Assembly (NCBI GenBank): GCA_023399465.1
Contig: JAEWPB010000032.1
Span: forward strand, 1 to 40,761
From: Pseudomonadota bacterium
Lineage (GTDB): Bacteria; Pseudomonadota; Alphaproteobacteria; Rhizobiales; Rhizobiaceae
Reading direction: 5' to 3'
Length of the DNA stretch: 40,761 nucleotides
Position numbers and translations under genes: made by a program
The notes under the pieces: generated by a model
Seen by the model: only the letters and a program-made list of their open reading frames with translations
Database searches by the model: none
What the model was told of the DNA's origin: nothing
Shown: one piece after another, positions 8,339-16,458 of the stretch
Position numbering within the stretch: the first letter of the stretch is position 1
Layout: every line of letters starts with the position of its first letter

Positions 8339-9307
8339 TTGGCAGTCTATACCGACATTTCCGAAGATGATTTGAGAGAATTCCTGACCGCCTACGATGC
8401 CGGCGAACTGACCTCGTACAAGGGCATCGCCGAAGGCGTGGAGAATTCCAACTTCCTGCTGCATACAACCACGGCGCCGCTGATCCTGACGCTCTACGAA
8501 AAGCGGACCGAGAAGAGCGATCTGCCGTTCTTCCTCGGGCTGATGCATCATCTCGCCGACCGCGGGCTGTCCTGCCCGCTGCCGCTGCCGCGTCATGACG
8601 GCGAGTTGCTCGGCGAGCTTTCCGGCCGTCCGGCCGCACTCGTGTCGTTCCTCGAGGGCATGTGGCTGCGCAAGCCGGCCGCGCGTCATTGCCGCGAGGT
8701 TGGCCGGGCGCTGGCGCAGATGCATGTGGCGGGCGAGGGCTTTGCCCTGACGCGCCCGAATGCGCTCTCGCTCGATGGCTGGCGGCAGCTGTGGGACAAG
8801 TCCGAAGCGCGCGCCGACGAGGTCGAGCAGGGCCTGCAGGAAGAAATCCGCTCGGAACTGGAGTTCCTGGCCGCCCATTGGCCGACGGATCTGCCGGCCG
8901 GCATCATCCACGCCGATCTCTTCCCCGATAACGTCTTCTTCCTCGGCGACGATCTGTCCGGGCTCATCGACTTCTATTTCGCCTGCAACGATCTTCTCGC
9001 TTACGACGTGTCGATCTGCCTCAATGCCTGGTGCTTCGAGAAGGACGGCTCCTACAACGTGACCAAGGGCGTGGCCCTGCTGGAAGGCTACGAGAGCGTG
9101 CGGCCGCTGAACGCGGCCGAAGTCGCGGCCCTGCCGATCCTCAGCCGCGGATCGGCGCTTCGTTTCTTCCTGACCCGTCTCTATGACTGGCTGACGACGC
9201 CGGAAGGCGCGCTGGTCGTCAAGAAGGATCCTCTTGAGTATCTGCGCAAACTGCGCTTCCATCGTCAGATCGCTTCTACCGCGGAATACGGGCGGGCCGA
9301 GCGATGA
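8339..9307 (+). CDS. thrB: Homoserine kinase (ThrB, aminoglycoside phosphotransferase fold)
   Basis: It phosphorylates homoserine on the way to threonine; thrC, the next step, lies 8.5 kb away on the other strand. The 322-residue protein is the kinase-fold type used by rhizobia and Pseudomonas, not the GHMP type of E. coli. The catalytic loop IIHADLFPDNVFF (D193, N198) and the metal-binding LIDFYFAC are both visible. The start is a TTG at 8339 with only a weak ribosome site. The stop overlaps the rnhA start (ATGA), so the two are coupled. Confidence 0.95.
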   Translation: MAVYTDISEDDLREFLTAYDAGELTSYKGIAEGVENSNFLLHTTTAPLILTLYEKRTEKSDLPFFLGLMHHLADRGLSCPLPLPRHDGELLGELSGRPAALVSFLEGMWLRKPAARHCREVGRALAQMHVAGEGFALTRPNALSLDGWRQLWDKSEARADEVEQGLQEEIRSELEFLAAHWPTDLPAGIIHADLFPDNVFFLGDDLSGLIDFYFACNDLLAYDVSICLNAWCFEKDGSYNVTKGVALLEGYESVRPLNAAEVAALPILSRGSALRFFLTRLYDWLTTPEGALVVKKDPLEYLRKLRFHRQIASTAEYGRAER

Positions 9308-9744
9308 AGCATGTCGATATCTTCACTGATGGCGCCTGCTCCGGCAATCCCGGTCCGGGCGGCTGGGGCGCTGTCCTGCGTTATGGCGATGTGGAAAAGG
9401 AACTGTCCGGCGGCGAGGCTGATACCACCAACAACCGCATGGAACTGATGGCGGCGATCGAGGCGCTGAACGCGCTGAAGAGCCCTTGCGAGGTCGACCT
9501 CTACACCGACAGCGCCTATGTCAAGGACGGCATTTCCAAGTGGATCTTCGGCTGGAAGCGTAACGGCTGGAAGACCGCGGACAAGAAGCCGGTCAAGAAT
9601 GCGGAACTGTGGCAGGCGCTGGAAGAGGCGCGCAACCGCCACAAGGTGACCTTGCACTGGGTCAAGGGCCATGCCGGACATCCGGAGAACGAGCGTGCCG
9701 ACGAGCTGGCGCGCAAGGGGATGGAGCCATACAAGAAGCGCTGA
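9304..9744 (+). CDS. rnhA: Ribonuclease HI
   Basis: It cleaves the RNA strand of RNA-DNA hybrids, removing R-loops and primers. At 146 residues it has the length of E. coli RNase HI, and all catalytic residues are in place: D9 (FTDGACSGNPGPGG), E47 (MELMAAI), D69 (YTDSAYV), H123 (KGHAGHPENE) and D133 (ERADELA). The basic protrusion KWIFGWKRNGWK is present, as in the classic HI type. It overlaps thrB by four bases, the usual thrB-rnhA arrangement of rhizobia. Confidence 0.98.
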   Translation: MKHVDIFTDGACSGNPGPGGWGAVLRYGDVEKELSGGEADTTNNRMELMAAIEALNALKSPCEVDLYTDSAYVKDGISKWIFGWKRNGWKTADKKPVKNAELWQALEEARNRHKVTLHWVKGHAGHPENERADELARKGMEPYKKR

Positions 9745-9800
9745 CCGCGCCGGGCCATTTCGGTTCGGCGCCGTCGCCATAAACGAGCAAGGAGTTTTCA

Positions 9801-10109
9801 ATGATCCTTCATTGCGTGCTTTTGCGTTTCAAGGCCGCCGTTCAGGCGGAGGAAAAGCAGGCGATATTCGACGCGGTCGCCGCACTGAAAGAGGTCATTC
9901 CCGGCATCGTCGATATCAAGTCGGGGCCGAATGTCTCGCTCGAGGGGCTTCACGGCGGCTTTGCCGACGGTTACGTGATCACATTTGAAAATGTCGAGGC
10001 GCGCGATGCCTATCTCGTCCATCCCCAGCTGATGGCGGTGGGCGAGCGCATCATTGCCGCGACCGATGGCGGCCTTGCCGGCCTTCTGGTGTTCGACCTG
10101 ATGGGGTAA
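9801..10109 (+). CDS. Dabb (stress-responsive A/B barrel) domain protein
   Basis: A 102-residue protein beginning MILHCVLLRFK, a typical Dabb opening strand, with GPNVSLEGLHGGFADGYVITFEN as the second half of the ferredoxin-like fold. Dabb proteins form small dimeric barrels; some members are enzymes of polyketide or stress pathways, most have no known role. AAGGAG stands six bases before the ATG at 9801. It follows rnhA by 56 bases and ends at a bidirectional terminator. No substrate can be inferred. Confidence 0.85.
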   Translation: MILHCVLLRFKAAVQAEEKQAIFDAVAALKEVIPGIVDIKSGPNVSLEGLHGGFADGYVITFENVEARDAYLVHPQLMAVGERIIAATDGGLAGLLVFDLMG

Positions 10110-10144
10110 CGGCCCACCGGAACTTGAAGACGTTTGCCAATTAA

Positions 10145-10181
10145 AAAGGCGACGGAGCGATCCGTCGCCTTTCGATTTTTT
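10145..10181. terminator. Bidirectional terminator between the Dabb gene and peroxiredoxin
   Basis: A perfect 12-base stem: AAAGGCGACGGA (10145-10156), loop GCGA, TCCGTCGCCTTT (10161-10172). A T-rich run follows on the plus strand to 10181, and TTTTTAATT follows on the minus strand. It lies between convergent genes and can serve both. Confidence 0.88.
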
Positions 10182-10198
10182 CCGGTTATGGAAGATGC

Positions 10199-10684
10199 TC
10201 AGAGCTGCTCGATCATCGCCGCAGCTGCGGAGACGGTCGCCTGGCCGGAGTTTTCCTCGACGTTGAGCGTCTTCACCACGCCGTCCTCGACGAGCATGGA
10301 GTAGCGCTTCGAGCGCGTGCCGAGACCGCCGGCGGAAAGGTCGATGTCGAGGCCCAGCGCCTTGGTGAACGAGGCGTCCCAGTCGGCGAGGAAATGGATC
10401 TTGCCGGTGGCGTTGGCGGACTGTGCCCAGGCGCCCATGACGAACCAGTCATTGACGGCGACGACCGCGATGTCGTCTACGCCCTTGGCGAGGATCGCGT
10501 CGCGGTTCTCGAGGTAGCCGGGCAGGTGGTTGAGCGAGCAGGTCGGGGTAAAGGCGCCGGGTACGGCGAACAGCACCACGCGCTTGCCCTTGAAGATGTC
10601 GTCGGTCGTTACCTCGACCGGGCCATCGGCGGTCTTTTCCTTGAACTTGGCGGCAGGCAGCTTGTCTCCGACAGCGATGGTCAT
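10199..10684 (-). CDS. Peroxiredoxin (Prx5/AhpE-like, one-cysteine)
   Basis: A thiol peroxidase of 161 residues that reduces hydrogen peroxide and organic hydroperoxides. The peroxidatic cysteine is C49 in PGAFTPTCS, the Prx5-family signature. No other cysteine occurs in the protein, so it works as a one-Cys enzyme and needs an outside reductant such as glutaredoxin or glutathione. The ATG at 10684 follows AGGAGAGAG. It lies downstream of an orphan DsbD-type periplasmic protein on the same strand, 75 bases apart, so cotranscription is possible. No signal peptide: cytoplasmic. Confidence 0.94.
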   Translation of the reverse strand: MTIAVGDKLPAAKFKEKTADGPVEVTTDDIFKGKRVVLFAVPGAFTPTCSLNHLPGYLENRDAILAKGVDDIAVVAVNDWFVMGAWAQSANATGKIHFLADWDASFTKALGLDIDLSAGGLGTRSKRYSMLVEDGVVKTLNVEENSGQATVSAAAAMIEQL

Positions 10685-10759
10685 GGCTCTCTCCTCATGC
10701 AGGACGATAGGGGGTAGGGCCGCGGTTCGCGCACCCAGCCGCGCGACTATAGTTTGACA

Positions 10760-11602
10760 TCAGTCAAAGGCAAGCGTGGTTTCCATCGCCCGTCCGCCGG
10801 CAACCACCAGCAGCTGCCATTGCTTGCCCTTCGGGTCGTAGTTCTTCGGCAGGCGGGTAATCGGGATATCGAGCGTGAGGATGCCGTCACGCGCTCCGGC
10901 GGCGCCTTCCGAGGTAAACGCGTATCCGGGCGGCCCGGTGACGATAACCTCCTCGGCGCCCTTCGCGCCTTCCGGAAGGCGCAGTTCGAGCCGCAACTGC
11001 TTCCGGTCTTCGGACAGGACATGGGCCTTGACGTTGAAGTCCTCGGCTGGTGCTTGCGGCAGGGCGCCCGTCGCCACCGCGAGGATTACCGCTTCCTCCG
11101 CCGGCGATTGGCCGGTGTCTTCGATGCGCAGATCGAACGAGGCCTGGAACGGAATGCAGATATCCTTGCACAGGCCGATGAACGCATTGGCCTTCAGTTC
11201 GACGGGCTGCGTCCGGTCGATGACCGACAGGGTGAGGGGGAGCGCCACCGGGTGATCGTAGCCGATGTCGCGGACATTGCCGATGTTGATGCTGACCGGC
11301 GCCGGATAATCGACCCGCTCGAGCGCGACATTGCTGCCGGGGGTGATCGCCACCTGTGGGGGGATGCCGCTGTCGCCCGGTTCGCGCCAGTAGGTGATCC
11401 ATCCGGGCGCTGGTTCGATCTGCAGCGCCGCACGTATCTTGCCGCTATCGTCGGCCGGCAGCGCAACGATGCGCATGCGTCCGCCCTCGTTGTTCGCCCA
11501 TTCCGTCAGCGCCGCATCAGCTTTGGATGCAGCCCCGAACAGTGTGGAAAGCAGCATGGTGGCGGCGATTGAATAGCGAAGGAAAGGCTGTCGTCTCATC
11601 AT
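10760..11602 (-). CDS. Periplasmic DsbD N-terminal-like protein
   Basis: A 280-residue exported protein: signal peptide 1-30 ending SKADA, then a domain like the alpha domain of DsbD/ScsB proteins with the motif GLCKDICIPF carrying C145 and C149. In full DsbD this domain receives electrons from the membrane core and passes them to periplasmic partners. Here the membrane part and the C-terminal thioredoxin domain are missing, although the length is normal for the stand-alone rhizobial form. Two adjacent ATG codons (11602 and 11599) are possible starts. It probably takes part in thiol-disulfide balance; its electron donor is not in the window. Confidence 0.82.
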   Translation of the reverse strand: MMRRQPFLRYSIAATMLLSTLFGAASKADAALTEWANNEGGRMRIVALPADDSGKIRAALQIEPAPGWITYWREPGDSGIPPQVAITPGSNVALERVDYPAPVSINIGNVRDIGYDHPVALPLTLSVIDRTQPVELKANAFIGLCKDICIPFQASFDLRIEDTGQSPAEEAVILAVATGALPQAPAEDFNVKAHVLSEDRKQLRLELRLPEGAKGAEEVIVTGPPGYAFTSEGAAGARDGILTLDIPITRLPKNYDPKGKQWQLLVVAGGRAMETTLAFD

Positions 11603-11767
11603 GTCGGAGAGAGTAGCGAAGCCCGCGCCGGGGGGCCAGTAGCGGCGCTAATTTCTTGATCATTTCCGGTTGATTGATTCGTGACGATGCCCCATCTTCC
11701 TTGTGTAGATGGTTCGATGAGCCGTCTGGGGCAACGGCCTTTGACGTTCCGGCAGGCGGAGGAAATG

Positions 11768-12373
11768 ATGGAACTGACCTCACTGAAGGGCAAGCGCGAG
11801 CGCGGATTTCTCGACGGTCAGTTCCTGATCGCCATGCCGGGAATGTTCGACAGCAATTTCGCGCGCGCCGTCGTCTACATCTGCGCTCATTCTGAGGCCG
11901 GCGCCATGGGCTTCGTGATCAATCGCGCCCAGCCCATCAGCTTCACCGACATCCTCCTGCACCTGGAACTGATCGACCAGAACGACGCGATCCTGCTGCC
12001 CGCGCGCACCCGCGACTTTCCGATCCAGGCGGGCGGGCCGGTGGAGACAGGCCGCGGTTTCGTGCTGCATTCCGACGATTATGTCAGCGATTCCAGCATC
12101 CCTGTCAGCGACGACATCTGCCTCACGGCGACCCTCGACATCGTCCGGGCTATCTCTCATGGCAAGGGTCCGCGACGCGCCACGATGCTGCTCGGCTATG
12201 CCGGCTGGGCAACCGGCCAGCTCGAAGCCGAGATCACCAACAATGGCTGGCTGAACTGCGCGGCGTCCGAGGACCTGATCTTCGACCGCGATCTCGATGA
12301 CAAGTACGAGCGAGCGCTGGCGCTGATGGGCGTCACGCCTGCCATGCTGTCGAGCGACGCCGGCCACGCCTGA
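11768..12373 (+). CDS. YqgE/AlgH family protein (DUF179)
   Basis: A cytoplasmic protein with the family core RGFLDGQFLIAMPGMFDSNFARAVVYIC near its N-terminus, followed by AMGFVINRAQP and the conserved GGPVETGRGFVLHS. Function is unknown across bacteria; AlgH was linked to alginate control in Pseudomonas. The start is uncertain: ATG 11768 (201 residues) and ATG 11765 both sit very close to GGAGGAA, and an ATG at 11717 would add 17 residues. It is divergent from the DsbD-like gene and followed by csbD. Confidence 0.9.
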   Translation: MELTSLKGKRERGFLDGQFLIAMPGMFDSNFARAVVYICAHSEAGAMGFVINRAQPISFTDILLHLELIDQNDAILLPARTRDFPIQAGGPVETGRGFVLHSDDYVSDSSIPVSDDICLTATLDIVRAISHGKGPRRATMLLGYAGWATGQLEAEITNNGWLNCAASEDLIFDRDLDDKYERALALMGVTPAMLSSDAGHA

Positions 12374-12394
12374 GCCCAGCGACCCGGGGTTTTC

Positions 12395-12419
12395 GGAACG
12401 AAATCGGATACCGATCGTT
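12395..12419 (+). promoter_or_regulatory. EcfG-type general stress promoter of csbD
   Basis: GGAAC at 12395-12399 and CGTT at 12416-12419 are separated by exactly 16 bases, the consensus of promoters read by the alphaproteobacterial general stress sigma factor EcfG (GGAAC-N16/17-CGTT). The predicted transcript would start near 12426, about 80 bases before the csbD start. Small CsbD proteins are typical members of this regulon. Confidence 0.78.
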
Positions 12420-12506
12420 ACCTCCCAGAGCGCTTTCACCGGAACAGTGAAGCGTTCCTGCAAGCCGGACAGCAACGTCCGGCCCCATGGCAAGGAGATT
12501 TGTACG

Positions 12507-12698
12507 ATGGGTAGCACCAAGGACAAGGTTACCGGCATGGCCAATGAGGCAGCCGGAAAGGTCAAGCAGACCGTCGGCAAGGCGACCGGCGACCGTGCGA
12601 TGCAGGCCGAAGGCACCGCTCAGGAGATCAAGGGCAAGGCCGAGGTCGAAGTCGGAAAGGCCAAGGACAAGGTCAAGCGCGCCGTCGACCGGCTGTAA
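12507..12698 (+). CDS. CsbD family stress protein
   Basis: A 63-residue, very hydrophilic, lysine- and alanine-rich protein (MGSTKDKVTGMANEAAGKVKQTVGKATGD), typical of CsbD proteins, which accumulate in general stress and stationary phase. The biochemical role is unknown. AGGAGA stands eight bases before the ATG at 12507. An EcfG-type promoter lies upstream and a hairpin terminator downstream, so it forms a single-gene transcription unit. Confidence 0.92.
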   Translation: MGSTKDKVTGMANEAAGKVKQTVGKATGDRAMQAEGTAQEIKGKAEVEVGKAKDKVKRAVDRL

Positions 12699-12726
12699 CC
12701 GGAGCATCCTGTTCCACGAAATGCGA

Positions 12727-12754
12727 AAGCCCGCCGTGTCCTCGCGGCGGGCTT
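12727..12754 (+). terminator. Terminator after csbD
   Basis: Arms AAGCCCGCCG (12727-12736) and CGGCGGGCTT (12745-12754) pair perfectly over ten bases with an eight-base loop, followed by GCTGTTTGT. The T-run is weak. It may also serve the convergent GGDEF/EAL gene. Confidence 0.72.
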
Positions 12755-12785
12755 GCTGTTTGTCTGGAACGGTGCGTCTTCCGGC

Positions 12786-15698
12786 CTAGGCGCGGCGCGT
12801 CAGCGGAAAACGTTCCTTCAGGAGCTTCTGCACCGAATCCGCGCCGATCGGCGGTCCGAACAGGAAGCTCTGGCCGTAGTCGCAGCCCATTTGTGCCAGT
12901 TCTTCCGCATCCTCGTCGGATTCGATGCCTTCAGCGACCACCTGCATGCCGAGATCGCGCGCCATGCTGATGACCGAGCGCAGCAGGATGGAGCGTTTCT
13001 CGTTCGAGCCGACGACCAGCGCCTTGTCGAGCTTGATCGTATCGAACGGGAACCGCGTCAGGTAGGCAAGCGAGGAATAGCCGGTACCGAAATCGTCGAG
13101 CGCCAGCCCGAGCCCGATCTCCCTGAGCTTGGAGAGCACCAGGCGGGCCTGTTCCGGGTTCTCCATCACCATGGATTCGGTCAGTTCGAGCTTGATGTTG
13201 CGGGCATCGCAATGCGTACGGGTCAGAAGCGTGCGAACGTCGTTGTAGAGGTCGTTGCTGAGGAGCTGGGCGCTCGACAGGTTGACCGAGACGAAGATCG
13301 GTAGGTCGCCCGACTGATGCTGCCAGTTCATCAGGTCGTTGGTGGCGCGCTCGAGCGCATACATGCCAAGCGGGATGATCAGGTCCGACATTTCGGCGAT
13401 CGGGATGAACTCGGAGGGCGGAATGTTGCCGCGCTTCGGGTGATCCCAGCGCATCAGTGCCTCGAAGCCGGCGATCTCGGCATCGCCGAGACGCACGATC
13501 GGCTGATAGGCGAGCGACAGCTCCTTGCGCTCCAGCGCGCGGCGCAGGTCCGTCTCGAGCTGCAGCCGGTCGGTGCCGAAGCTGCGGAAGGCAGGGCGGA
13601 ACGGTTCGACGCGATTGCCGCCGGCGCGCTTGGCCTTGTACATCGCCAGTTCGGCGTCGTTCAGCAGTCCGGCGGCGTTTTCCTCCTGATCCACCCAGGA
13701 GGCGAGGCCGATCGAGGCGGTCAGGATGATCTCGCGATTGGCGAAATTGAGCGGCACCATGATCGCCTTGGAGACCGCGTCGGCGAAATCGGCGACCTTG
13801 GAGGGATCGCGTTCCGAGACGAGGATCAGGCCGAACTGGTCGCCGGAAAGGCGGGCCAGCGTGTCCTGCGGCTTCAACAGGCGGCGCAGGCGGCGGGTGA
13901 GGGCGATCAGGATGTTGTCGCCGGCGGCGATGCCGAGCGAGTCGTTGACCTGCTTGTAGCGGTCGATGTCGATGGCCATCACCGTCGGGCGCACGGTGTC
14001 GCCGTTGGGGGCCAGCGTCAGCACCGATTGCAGGCGGTCGAGGAACACCTGGCGGTTCGGCAGGCCTGTCAGGTTGTCGTGCAGGGCATCATGCAGCAGG
14101 CGATCGACGGAATTCTTCTGCTCGGTCACGTCGAGGATGGTGCCGACGCAGCGGATGATCTCGCCGTTCGATCCGAGCACCGGCCGGGCCCGGATCGCCA
14201 GCCAGTGATAGTGGCCGTCTTCGGCGCGAACACGGAACTCGTGGTTCAGGCGGCCGCGGCGGTGCTCGAGCAGCACGTCCAGCGTGGCACGGAAGCGATC
14301 CCGGTCGTCGGGGTGGAGACGCGGGAGCCAGTTGCGAGCCGCCCCGTGCATGGTGCCGGGGGCAAGGCCCAGCTTGAGCGAGATATCGGGGATCGTCACC
14401 ACGCGGTCGCGGGCGACGTCCCAGTCCCAGACGGTGTCGCCGGAGCCGGTGAGCGCCAGCGACTGGCGCTCGAGATCGGAAAACAGTCCCTGCTGGTAGG
14501 CGCCGCCGGCAAAGGCGTGCTGCATCACCGTGAACCCGATCAGCAGCACGATCAGCACCAGGCCACCGCCGAGCGCCGGCTGGATGATGTCGTTGTCGAG
14601 TTGTCCCGTGACCGTCAGCCACGAACCGAACAGCCAGACCAGGATCAGCGCCCAGGCCGGCACGAGCAGGATCGCGCGATCATAGCGGTTGAAGCCGAGA
14701 TAGACGATCAGCATGATGCCGGCGGTGGCGGTCAGCGCGAAGGAGAGACGGGCGATGCCCGCGGCGATCGCCGGATCGTAGATCGCGACACCGAACAGGA
14801 GCCCGAGGCCGAGGATCCAGGCGAAGGTGACGTAGCCGAGATGGGCGTGCCAGCGGTTGAGATTGAGGTAGGTGAACAGGAAGATCACCAGGCTCGAGGC
14901 GAGAGCCACTTCCGCGCAGGCTCGCCATGTGCGCTGGTCGCCGGATGTGATGCTGATCAGCTTTTCGAGGAAGCCGAAGTCGACGCAGATATAGCCGAGC
15001 ACCGCCCAGGCGAGTGCCGCGGTCGCCGGCAGCATCGAGGTGCCCTTGACCACGAACAGGATCGTCAGGAAGACGGCGAGCAGGCCGGCAATGCCGAGAA
15101 CGATGCCGCGATAGAGCGTGAAGGCGTTGACGGTGTCCTTGTAGGCGTTCGGCTCCCACAGATATATCTGCGGCAGTTCCGGCGTCGACAGTTCGGCGAC
15201 GAACGTGATGACGGCGCCGGGGTTGAGGGTGATGCGGAAGACATCCGCCTCGGGGCTCGGCTGCCGGTCGAGCGCAAAGCCTTCGCTCGGGGTGATCTGC
15301 AGGATGCGCTGCGAGCCGAGGTCGGGCCAGAAGATCTTGGAGTTCACCAGGCGGAAATGCGGTGCGACGATGACGCGCTCCAGCTGTTCTTCCGACACGT
15401 TGGCAAGTGCGAAGACCGCCCAGTCGCCCTGATGCCCTTCGGTGCTGGCGCGCACCTCGATGCGTCGCCGGATACCGTCGGCGCCCGCTGCGGTCGAAAC
15501 CTGGAAGGCTTCGCCCTGGTTGGTGTAGATCTCGGTGGTCGGCGTCAGGTCGAGCGCGGTATCGTCACGGGCGATCTTGACCGGTTCCGCTGCCTGCGCC
15601 GTCGAGAGTCCGCCGGTCAGGATGATCGCGAAAAGCATGGTGAGCAGCGCGGCCAGTCGGCGTACGGTCGATGGGGGCGGCATGCGGAACGAAATCAT
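12786..15698 (-). CDS. Membrane GGDEF/EAL protein with 7TM sensor and PAS domain
   Basis: A 970-residue cyclic-di-GMP protein. Order: signal peptide (1-36), periplasmic domain (about 37-195), seven membrane helices (about 196-395, of the 7TMR-DISM kind), PAS/PAC (about 420-535), GGDEF domain, EAL domain (about 720-960). The GGDEF signature is degenerate (SGDQF near 617) and the RxxD inhibition site is absent, so diguanylate cyclase activity is doubtful. The EAL motifs EALMRW (near 743), ELTESMV, DDFGTGYSS (near 868) and VAEGIES are intact, so it is probably a phosphodiesterase, perhaps with the GGDEF domain as a GTP sensor. Its start overlaps the stop of the acetyltransferase gene (ATGA). The ligand of the sensor part is unknown. 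Confidence 0.93.
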   Translation of the reverse strand: MISFRMPPPSTVRRLAALLTMLFAIILTGGLSTAQAAEPVKIARDDTALDLTPTTEIYTNQGEAFQVSTAAGADGIRRRIEVRASTEGHQGDWAVFALANVSEEQLERVIVAPHFRLVNSKIFWPDLGSQRILQITPSEGFALDRQPSPEADVFRITLNPGAVITFVAELSTPELPQIYLWEPNAYKDTVNAFTLYRGIVLGIAGLLAVFLTILFVVKGTSMLPATAALAWAVLGYICVDFGFLEKLISITSGDQRTWRACAEVALASSLVIFLFTYLNLNRWHAHLGYVTFAWILGLGLLFGVAIYDPAIAAGIARLSFALTATAGIMLIVYLGFNRYDRAILLVPAWALILVWLFGSWLTVTGQLDNDIIQPALGGGLVLIVLLIGFTVMQHAFAGGAYQQGLFSDLERQSLALTGSGDTVWDWDVARDRVVTIPDISLKLGLAPGTMHGAARNWLPRLHPDDRDRFRATLDVLLEHRRGRLNHEFRVRAEDGHYHWLAIRARPVLGSNGEIIRCVGTILDVTEQKNSVDRLLHDALHDNLTGLPNRQVFLDRLQSVLTLAPNGDTVRPTVMAIDIDRYKQVNDSLGIAAGDNILIALTRRLRRLLKPQDTLARLSGDQFGLILVSERDPSKVADFADAVSKAIMVPLNFANREIILTASIGLASWVDQEENAAGLLNDAELAMYKAKRAGGNRVEPFRPAFRSFGTDRLQLETDLRRALERKELSLAYQPIVRLGDAEIAGFEALMRWDHPKRGNIPPSEFIPIAEMSDLIIPLGMYALERATNDLMNWQHQSGDLPIFVSVNLSSAQLLSNDLYNDVRTLLTRTHCDARNIKLELTESMVMENPEQARLVLSKLREIGLGLALDDFGTGYSSLAYLTRFPFDTIKLDKALVVGSNEKRSILLRSVISMARDLGMQVVAEGIESDEDAEELAQMGCDYGQSFLFGPPIGADSVQKLLKERFPLTRRA

Positions 15699-16309
15699 GG
15701 ATAGTCGGTTTTCCTGGTTGTTTCAGCGTTCGCGGCCAATCGGGAAAACATCAGATGATCACGCCACTGCCCGTTAATTTTCAAATATTCCCGCAAATGC
15801 CCTTCCTGCTGAAATCCGGCCTTTTCGAGGAGTCGAATGCTGCGCATGTTGTCCGGAATACAGGCTGCCTCGATGCGGTGCAACTGAAGCTCCATAAAGA
15901 TATGGGGTATAACCAATTGAAGTGCGGCAAACATATGGCCCTGACCGGCGTAACGTTCGCCCATCCAGTAGCCGATCATGCAGCTCTGCGCCGCGCCGCG
16001 GCGGATGTAGCCGACCGTGAGGCCGCCCATCAACGCCATGTCCTCCCGCTTGAAGAGGAACAGCGGTACCGCCTGGCCGGAGGCGAATTCCTGGTCGTTG
16101 CGCAGCACCCGCGTCCTGAAGGCGGCCTCGCTCAGTTCGTCGGCGCGCCAGGTTGGTTCCCAGGGCTCGAGAAACGTGCGGCTGGCGGACCGTAACGTGC
16201 GCCATTGCTGATAGTCCCCGAGCCGCGGCAAACGCAGCAGGTGGGTAGTGCTCGCCAGATGAATCGGATCGGGTTGGCGGGAGAGAAACCGAAATACCGA
16301 TCTAGCCAT
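15695..16309 (-). CDS. GNAT family N-acetyltransferase (RimJ/RimL type)
   Basis: A 204-residue acetyltransferase of the RimJ/RimL class, which acetylates protein N-termini or small amines from acetyl-CoA. Seen: GYWMGERYAGQGHMFAAL (the acetyl-CoA pyrophosphate loop, with QGHMFA replacing the usual Q/RGxGxA core) and the C-terminal RIEAACIPDNMRSIRLLEKAGFQQEGHLR, the strongest mark of this class. The ATG at 16309 opens MARSVFRFLSRQ; longer frames upstream are out of context. The stop overlaps the GGDEF/EAL start, so both proteins are translated together. Confidence 0.92.
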   Translation of the reverse strand: MARSVFRFLSRQPDPIHLASTTHLLRLPRLGDYQQWRTLRSASRTFLEPWEPTWRADELSEAAFRTRVLRNDQEFASGQAVPLFLFKREDMALMGGLTVGYIRRGAAQSCMIGYWMGERYAGQGHMFAALQLVIPHIFMELQLHRIEAACIPDNMRSIRLLEKAGFQQEGHLREYLKINGQWRDHLMFSRLAANAETTRKTDYP

Positions 16310-16458
16310 TCGATGCTCCCGGACGGCGGCCGGCCGGACATCGCCCGGCCCCGCGTGGATACCTATACGCGCTCGTGCATTTCCAATCGTCGTCGTCGGT
16401 ACCAGCGGCAGCGCGCCCGGGGGGCACGCCTGCCGGTACGTCAGGCGATGATCGGAGT

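Noticed and set aside
12441..12458. Second GGAAC as another EcfG promoter
   Set aside because: The CGTT after it is only seven bases away; it is better seen as part of a small inverted repeat.
13317..15704. A 795-codon plus-strand frame across the GGDEF/EAL gene
   Set aside because: Antisense shadow of a well-supported gene with low-complexity E/R/Q/H-rich product.
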